Below are positions 56,501-64,000 of a stretch of DNA of 64,000 nucleotides, piece after piece (the stretch's first letter is position 1; every line of letters begins with the position of its first letter). Both the position numbers and the translations under genes were made by a program. The notes under the pieces are model-generated. The model worked only from the letters and a program-made list of their open reading frames with translations, was not told where the DNA came from and did no database searches. Source of the stretch: Sepioteuthis lessoniana (lineage: Eukaryota > Mollusca > Cephalopoda > Myopsida > Loliginidae); assembly GCA_963585895.1 (NCBI GenBank), contig OY757904.1, positions 3,520,078 to 3,584,077 on the forward strand, given 5' to 3'.

Positions 56501-58731
56501 GTGTGCAAGCTGGTGGTGGTTCTGTAATGGGGGTATGCTCTGTTGGAGTTCGCATGGACATTATAAAAGTGGAATCAATCTTGACAGGTGTGACATATAC
56601 ATCTTTTTGAAAGCCAGTTTCATTCTTTTATACTCACCATGTTTCCCGGTTGTGATTATTCGAGGACCAATCTGCTGATTTTCAGGCACTCTCTTGGCAG
56701 CTGTACTCGTCAAATTTGAGCATCATTGATTACAGACCATAAACTCTATGTGACCACACTTAACACATAAATCTCAATAACGGATTGCAGTGGAAAGTGC
56801 CTGAATATACATACCTGCGCCGTAACTCTACCATTATGTAGCCACCATTAAGAAAAAGACTTGTGATAAACTATAACGCAGTAGTCTTTGATTTTTTGCC
56901 ACTTTATATATATATATATATATCTATATATGCCAATTTATAATTATTTTCTTGCGCAGGCTAATGACGAAATCTGTATCTACTTTTTAACTTAAAGTAA
57001 AAAAATAGGCTAATTTTTATGTTTAATTTGATTGTACCAATTTCAGCTATTAAACGAATTTAAACGGCTTATACGTAAATTCAATAAATGTATCATATTC
57101 ACGCGATTTTTTTAAAGAATTGATATTGCAGTTGAGCGAAAGTCTGCATGAAAGAAAAGAAGTAAACACATTCCGTTAACAGGTTTTATTTATTTGTATA
57201 TAGCATTTATCTAATATAATTCGATTTCTCAAATTCAAGCAGTATTCATTTAACTATCATTTTTGAAGGTGAACATCCTCACCGGCATCAAACTAAAAAT
57301 GTTCAATGTAATTGAATGATAAAGCTAACCATTGTCTCAAACCAACCAAGAATTTGACAAATAACGAACGCTTAATAAGAATAAAATTTTGAGATCGAGT
57401 ATCATTGGGTTTCATATAGAAGCCCTATATTTGACCTCAGGAATTAAAGATTTTTGAATTACAGACATGTTGTTTACATTATATATATATATATATGTAT
57501 GACACTGGGTCTGGGGTGGTTATTTAAAGTCATTAATTGAGAGGAAACTAATAACGTCAGAAGGGTTAAGATACATTTGATTTTGAAAGACAGAGTGGAT
57601 TCTTGTTGCCGAATCAATGATAAACGAGTGCTTGAAAATTTGAGACGTGTTATCATACATTGTTTCTGAGATTGTTTTAGCAAAAAAGTAAAACAATGTT
57701 TTGGGTATTGTTTTGGCAAAAATGAAATTATAACAATGTTGTGTCGGTGTAGAGGTCAAAACGGTAGACAATTAGCAGATGGAAAAAATAGCTCGAGAAA
57801 TAATATTTTTCTTAGACGTTTTTCGATAGCCTGGGAAAAGGATATAATTTTTCTAAACATGGATGGTTCTCGTGATTAGTATATCACGTGATAAAAAGTG
57901 ACTACCCCTAAAGAGAATTGGGGTTAAGTGAAATATAGAAAAATTTGGGTATTTTGCAGAACAAATCTCCGATCCCTAATTTGGAAAGAATTATTTCGTC
58001 ATGGACTAGAATCGTTGAGTTCTATGCTGACCCATACCTACCTCTGGCTGGGAGCTAGATTGCATATAAATTGAGTGTTTTCGATGATCGAAGTCCACTT
58101 TCCAGGTGTCCTGAATTGAGACCTTATGTCCGCCTCTGAATACCTCAGTGTCAAGTGGCTTAGACGAGAAGGGAAAGGTTGAAACTACTGTGCTAACCAA
58201 AAGATATTAATAACGAAGTTGATGTATTTATAAATCATGTGGAATTTATTTCTTTTAGTTGAAGAATTATTCTTACTGTGATCACTTGACGTCTTCAGTT
58301 CCCACATCCACTGATCTTCTCCCTTTCTGTAATCAGAAACTCAACGGAGTAAGTTGTCACGAGGAAAACGGGCGTGGTCAACCCCAGCAGAGCTGTGCCT
58401 AACGACACAATATCAGAGAAGCACCATAGACGCGTCAAAGGAGTGTAGGCACATTTTGATGGTGACTGCTGCGGCCGTAAATGTACAGGGCCTGTGGTTG
58501 AGTAGGGGTTACATATATAATGATCGAAGTAGCCACCTAAATCTGACAAGACTTTGATCGCAGACTCGACAGGACTAACATGCAAATGTTATAAATCCCT
58601 TCCACCAATTCTACTTTTCTAAAAGACATATATTTTACAATCTTTGTTTGAACAATAAAAAAAAAAACTACACTGAACAATGATGAATAATTATCGTAAC
58701 TATAAAATACTATAATACTATAAAAAAGAAG

Positions 58732-58766
<35 letters not shown>

Positions 58767-58906
58767 ATCTAGTATCAGACTTTTCAAACTTGCGTTTATT
58801 GCTAACTATAACTAGGAAGTCGGTTTGGAAGAGGCTTAAACTTACATTCCATACCCTCCGAGTTTGACTGACGAAGAATGAAGTATTAATACAATATGAA
58901 TAATTG
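56501..58906. other. Unassigned sequence
   Basis: AT dinucleotide runs lie at about 56906-56930, 57479-57496 and 58733-58750, the last followed by a TG run. A 96-codon minus-strand frame (58295-58585) contains a hydrophobic stretch but nothing that defines a gene. Confidence 0.45.
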
Positions 58907-59036
58907 TTTGGTTTGGTTTTATGGCACATCAACAATTGTAGGCTATTTAATGCCAAATTCATTTCTATACATATAAGCAGTTCTATTTCAAACAATTCAG
59001 TGTAGCATAAGTACACAGTTTAGTTCTGTTTGACCC
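58907..59036 (-). mobile_element. Repeat-built retroposon, minimal copy
   Basis: Minus-strand order: one subunit ('ctacactgaattgtttgaaa', 'tagaactgctta'), then the 3' module 'gaatttggcattaaatagcc', then 'aaaaccaaaccaaac'. Same architecture as at 5172-5758 and 28976-29186, with only about one subunit. Confidence 0.8.
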
Positions 59037-61839
59037 ATATCAAATGCTACCACTCTGGGCCAGAGTGGATCTGGTAGCGATGGCAATAAAGGGTTACTTC
59101 GCATTCCCCAAAGCTCTAATCATCAGATTTTTTAGGGTCACATTTAGGACATTCGTTGGCGTGGGTCTTACTCATCTGCAGAGATGCTGTCGGTGTATTC
59201 TGCGGCCCCGGCCGACTGGGTTAGCAATATAAATAAGGAGAACAATTTTGTTGATAGGGTGGAAGAGTAAGATTAATCTATAAACCATATTCTCTTTGAG
59301 AAGGTGTTGGTGCAATTCTTGTAAAGGTCAAGTTTTGAAATCCGAACAGCATTGGCTTGTTATCTCCTGTCCTAAGAATGTAGAATGGCCTCAACCATCA
59401 TTATCATTAACATTATCAAAAAAACATCAGCATCAAGGCTAGCCGACAGTACAGATTCCCTTGACTTTCGCAATCTATCCATATCGGTCATCACTCTTGG
59501 TAGGTCCCCTAAACGGCATTCAGTGTCCACACCAAGCTGATGCACGTAAGTCTTTGCTGCTTGGCCATCACTAATGTTTCAATTTCCATAGGAAAACGTT
59601 GCCTCTGAGTTTGTCCTTAGTTCTTCAGTAGTGCCCAGCAAAGGTGAACATATCTCGCTCGTTTTATTTGGATTATTTGTGTGATAGAAGTTAAGTCGGC
59701 GTATAACTGTTGTTTTTAGAATGGTGCTTCCAGAATTTGTCCAAAACAGCATGCAGCAATATAGCAGTATTAAAACGGCTACAACTTAGAAGAATTTCTG
59801 TTTTATTTCCTCAGATCGAATTTTCATATGATCGATAATCAGTCAATAGCAGTTCATGCCTTTCCTATGGGTATGAAGGCATCACTTTCAGCAGATTTGA
59901 TATTGCTGCTGTGGTATATTAACTGATATATTGATTTCAGAGGAAGTAGATATCAATGTTAATTATAATTATTACAAATACTCGCTCTGTGTTTGTGCAT
60001 ATTATTACCTTATATATCTTCTACTTCTGGAATCATGATTCCATTGAATCTCCAGACTGCAAGTAATAACAGAAAAAATGTTTTAAAAAAGTATTAAGAC
60101 TTTAATTGCACTACCCAGACATCAAGCAGTAGACTGGACTGAGTCGTTATTTTTAGATTATATTTCGTATGCTATTCTCGCTTAATTGCAGATAATAAAT
60201 CACATACCTTTTGGACTATTTACTTATCAGTCATTATATGTAAACAAGAAGTTAAAATGTGTTCAGCGATGTCTGATAATAATTAGATAGAGAAGGATTT
60301 TCTAATTAAGAAATAGTCAGGGTAAGCCATGTTTCCGCAAGATGTAATTAGTACTACTGTATTTAAATTTACAAACTTCAAAAGACAAAAAATAATTATT
60401 TGTTTTACAAAAATATGTATTCCCATTTGATTAAACATTATTAATTAAATGAATCGATTTTTTTTCAGATGAAGAGGTGAAAAATTACATAAAAGAATTA
60501 CTTAGACTAAGAATCTTAAAAAAATGTTAGAATCAATAAAACTCTTTAAAGCCATTTATCTAAATTACATAATATTTCTGCTGAAAACCCCATGATTTTT
60601 TTTTACCAAAAATTATTAACTTCACAAAATAATACTGTTATGGTGATATACTCCATGAACCCTTCCCGGCACTATAGATTGTGATTGACTCGATAAAAGA
60701 GTCAAACGAGTCTAGTCAGTTACCGGTAACCGCTACTGTCTGTATTTCCGTAAATAAATACTTCTGTAAACCTTACATCTCTTTGTGTTATTCATTTCTG
60801 ACCCTTCAAGACTTTTACAAATATAAAAACTTAATTGGTAATTCCTTTTTTATTATGTTTATTTCAGTTTATTAAGATATACAGAAACGCTCTCAGAAAA
60901 TTAAAAACTGACATCTACAAATAATTTAGGTTAGATTTTGATTTACAGCATAATATCATGATAGAAAACTACCAACAGTGTTAGAAGAAGGGAAAGATAT
61001 AACATCATGTCCACAATATACAAACAACTAATTTTCAATGAACATAGATATTATCTCATAGATATAATTATCTTATTTTATTAAATGAATCACATAAAGA
61101 ATTGTATAAACTATCAGAATATTTTGATTTTTAAATGGTTATTGGAGCATTAAAGAGTCGTTAAAATTCAAGCACAATTCTATTAGTAGTAGCACTAATT
61201 CTTAAATAAAATGTCTGATTAATATCGTATTTAAAAAGTATACGCAAATGAACTTGAAATTATATAATCAAAATAAATTACTGAAGAAACAGAGCAATTG
61301 CCCCCCTCAACAAACACACAAACATGCATACAAACAAACAGAACAAAACAAAACAAACAAGAAAAAAAACTAGGTAAAAATAGGAGTGGAATAAATTGAA
61401 AACAATATAATCCTGATATTTAAATATGATTCTCCAGTAAAATAAATGTAGCAATCAAATGACAGATTTGAGTATCATGATCAACAAACGCTCCATTGAT
61501 AAGAAGACCTAATCACCAGCTTTTGAATATTGTCTGTTCTAATTTCATGTATACTGAAAAATCCTTTTGAATCCCCCGAATGAAAATGTAATAATACCCA
61601 AGTAGAACAGAAAAAGAAATCGCGCAATTGTTGTCAGCTACAAATTAGACATCCCGATGACGTAAAAAATACAAAGAAACAAAAGTAGGAAAGGAAACGA
61701 GACTTGAAAACAAATAAAAAAAACTATCTGAAGATACTTTGTAAAATACGAAGACACAATAGGACGAAACAAACGACAAACAGCAACAAAAGGTAGACAA
61801 TCCAATTAGAAGAGCAAGGCCAAAAGTCATTGACTCAGG
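59037..61839. other. Unassigned AT-rich sequence
   Basis: Contains a near-perfect palindrome at 59047-59075 (arms CCACTCTGG and CCAGAGTGG). Otherwise short random frames only. Confidence 0.45.
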
Positions 61840-63400
61840 AAGAAAAAATTAAAAGATACTGAAACAGAATCCAACGATACAAAATCATTCTCAAAAACAA
61901 TAAGATTAATTCTGTGAGCAAGGGAATGATGGCAGTACGAAGAAATGTGTACGACCGGATGTACCTAAAGAAAAAAAAGTATTCAGAGGAAACAATAGAA
62001 GTGCTGTTTGATCAACATAAAGTAATCGGAGAAATTCCTGAAACTGAAATATATCTGGAATTCCGATGAGGAATGAGTAAGAAATTGCAAATTAGAAGGC
62101 ACTGATTCTAGTTCAAATCATTCTCGGCGAACAAATGTATACAAAAAGCAAAAATTCTAGAATGAATGATGAAAAATAAAATTATTCAGATTCAGAAAAT
62201 TCCCTAAAAAGGTGTCTCCTTAAGCAACAATAAATCGATAACATGTCTGTCAATGATATAGACAATTCTGACTGCATAGCTAAGAAAAGAAATTAATTAA
62301 TTGCTTGTATGTGGCGCACTTCTTGAAGAACAAAAACGATTTCTCAAAAGAACTAGCGGAACAAATGAACTACTGTACAAAGACCAACACTTATGAAAAG
62401 AGGTAAAAACAAAGAAGACAATTCTAGCCATGATATCGATAGACTGCAGGGAGATGTATGACATGATACCACAACCATTGAATGTTTCAAAATATTCAAA
62501 ATCTCTTAGCAATTAATTAACTTTATCACGAGAGTAATGAAAAACTGGAGATGAAGAACCAACGGCTGGAGAATAAAAACCGAGGAGAAGTTAAAATACA
62601 TAGAGAGGTGATGAGAGGGTTGATTTATATTTTAAGAACACAGAAAAGATTATGTATTCACAAAATCACTATAGACAATATCAAAAAGTCTATCCCACTG
62701 CAAAAAAAAAGGAGAAAAAACATAAAAGAAATGGAAACAATAATAGAAAAATTTAGAATATTCACTCAAGACTTTTGGATGGAATTTAGTATTGAGAAAT
62801 ATGCGATGCTTATAATAAATAAAAGAAAAGAGAGAAACAACAGAAGGAATTGATATACGTAATCAGGAAAACATCAAAATGCTCGGAGAAAAAGCTTACT
62901 GTCTGGGGATATTAGAAACAGACACCAACGAACCAAAAGAAACGAAATAAAAATCCAGGAACTTGATCAAAGGAATAAATTCTTATGCGTGCTTTGAAAG
63001 ATACTCTGAACCCTTCTTCAACAGGACGACACAGAATCTCAAAAACGTGGTCCATGGAAGTAGAAAAAGCATCAAGGTACGTTCGAAGGACAATCTTGTC
63101 TGACTCTATTGGACAAGTAGGAAGTGGACTCTAACAGTGTTGATGAAACAATTCAGGGAATATAAGACACAAATAAAAGCCAATAACAACAAAAGCAAAA
63201 ACGACGCAAGGACAATCAGGAAAATATAATTTAGTTAACCGAGAAAGCAAAATTAAGAAGAAAAACATGGACTTTTCAGAAAGAAATTAAGGAAAGATGA
63301 TCGGGATATAACAGCGCGGAAAAAAACCCTAAAAAGAGAAACGGAAACACAATCAATAGCACCAAATAACAATTTCATAAGAATCAGTTTTGTAAAAGAG
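61840..63400 (+). pseudogene. RLE-type LINE, strongly decayed, plus-strand copy G
   Basis: Plus-strand fragments in family order: 'NNKSITCLSMI' and 'TILTA' near 62230-62270 (corresponding to 'YRLIKCLPIMRKILTA' of copy B); 'GALLEEQKRFLKRTSGTNEL' near 62310-62370; and an open frame 62551-62853 ending with 'FRIFTQDFWMEFSIEKYAML', the counterpart of 'MRIYSQDIGREFGIEKCAM' in copy A. Further A-rich, basic sequence to about 63400 is probably the post-RT region. It is the only copy on the plus strand and among the most diverged. Confidence 0.75.
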
Positions 63401-63458
63401 AGAATAATGAAGTCACAAAAGAATAAAAGTGTAGTATGTATGTGTGGATAGATAGATT

Positions 63459-63465
<7 letters not shown>

Positions 63466-63524
<59 letters not shown>
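63466..63524. repeat. (GA)n microsatellite
   Basis: About 58 nt of GA repeats, preceded by GATA units. Confidence 0.96.
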
Positions 63525-63528
<4 letters not shown>

Positions 63529-64000
63529 AGGTCACCAAACCATCTCGGAGAGAATATGGAAAGGAAACCTAAAAAAAAAAGGCAAGGAAATAAATACAGG
63601 AACATAAACCAATGTATGCACACATCAGAAAAGAAATTACCGTGTGCATTCGGTGACATGAACATGTCAATGTAGAAGAAATCTAAAAACCAAGGAAATA
63701 GAAATTAGAATAAAAGCCAATGCATCGAAATATATAAGAAAAGAAATGAAACAACTTGTCCATGAGGTGTCATAAATATGTCTATGCAGAAGAAACCTAA
63801 AAGAAACTGAAACTCTCTAAATGGCAGCCTAGAATATCAATTGAAGGATCAGTTCTATGTTATAATAGATAATACTCAGGAAAATAACGAGTGTCAACAT
63901 AAAAGAGAATTTGGCTGAAATATAAAGGCCATGATAAGTAGATACAGTAAACTAATTCATCAGGAGAAGAAAAATAAGTGCAGAGAAAGTTACGCACTGA
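63525..64000. other. A-rich sequence to the window edge
   Basis: Two similar stretches ('aagaaacctaaaa' and 'catgaacatgtcaatgtagaagaaa' types at 63560-63690 and 63760-63810) suggest a weak local duplication. Nothing else recognised. Confidence 0.4.

Noticed and set aside
58295-58585. 96-codon minus-strand frame with a hydrophobic stretch, possible exon
   Set aside because: One hydrophobic run and no recognisable family, splice sites or neighbouring exons that I can defend.

Overview
This is a repeat-dominated stretch of animal nuclear DNA. It is AT-rich, and I found no convincing host gene, rRNA or functional tRNA. Almost everything identifiable is a transposable element, a tandem array or a microsatellite. 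The repeat types suggest a lophotrochozoan, probably a mollusc and perhaps a cephalopod. They include several tRNA-derived SINE types, a multi-copy LINE with a C-terminal restriction-like endonuclease, a CsRn1-like Ty3/gypsy element, a Penelope-like element and irritans-type mariners. That placement is inference from remembered family content; no marker gene is present.

Layout. 1-8 kb: a SINE with a perfect 18-bp target duplication (1674-1838), a degenerate SINE, and a decayed minus-strand Ty3/gypsy copy (3647-5964, possible second LTR at 7511-7875). The RNase H region of that copy is split by a 587-bp retroposon (5172-5758) built of tandem repeats plus a SINE-like tail. 8.7-11.3 kb: a SINE with 13-bp duplications, a solo LTR (9488-10392) and a LINE remnant. 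11.7-23.2 kb: an array of roughly 81-bp units interrupted by three insertions, each with recognisable target duplications: a LINE (12028-13500), a deleted mariner (14283-15193) and a 4,978-bp LTR retrotransposon (17790-22767). The LTR element has two 1,030-bp LTRs that read as identical, a tRNA-Pro-type primer site and one open 707-codon frame, but no reverse transcriptase.

23.5-35.7 kb: several minus-strand copies of one RLE-type LINE, a 20-bp minisatellite, SINEs, a gag-like LINE ORF1, and a second mariner carrying the same internal deletion as the first. 35.8-41.3 kb: a lightly damaged CsRn1-like gypsy element (gag, protease, RT/RNase H, integrase, 3' LTR) with no recognisable 5' LTR. 41.4-44.4 kb: another LINE tail, then a 5'-truncated Penelope-like element between two similar segments resembling pseudo-LTRs. 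48.1-51.1 kb: an array of roughly 74-bp units holding a SINE and a solo LTR, each flanked by target duplications. 51-64 kb: microsatellites, a row of primer-site-like motifs (54.6-54.8 kb), a further retroposon tail (58.9 kb) and a plus-strand LINE remnant (61.8-63.4 kb).

How the parts relate. The non-autonomous elements (SINEs, repeat-tailed retroposons, deleted mariners, the RT-less LTR element) must have used proteins made elsewhere in the genome. The nested insertions give a relative chronology: the arrays and the decayed gypsy copy are oldest, the LINE, mariner and SINE insertions follow, and the RT-less LTR element with identical LTRs is the youngest datable event.
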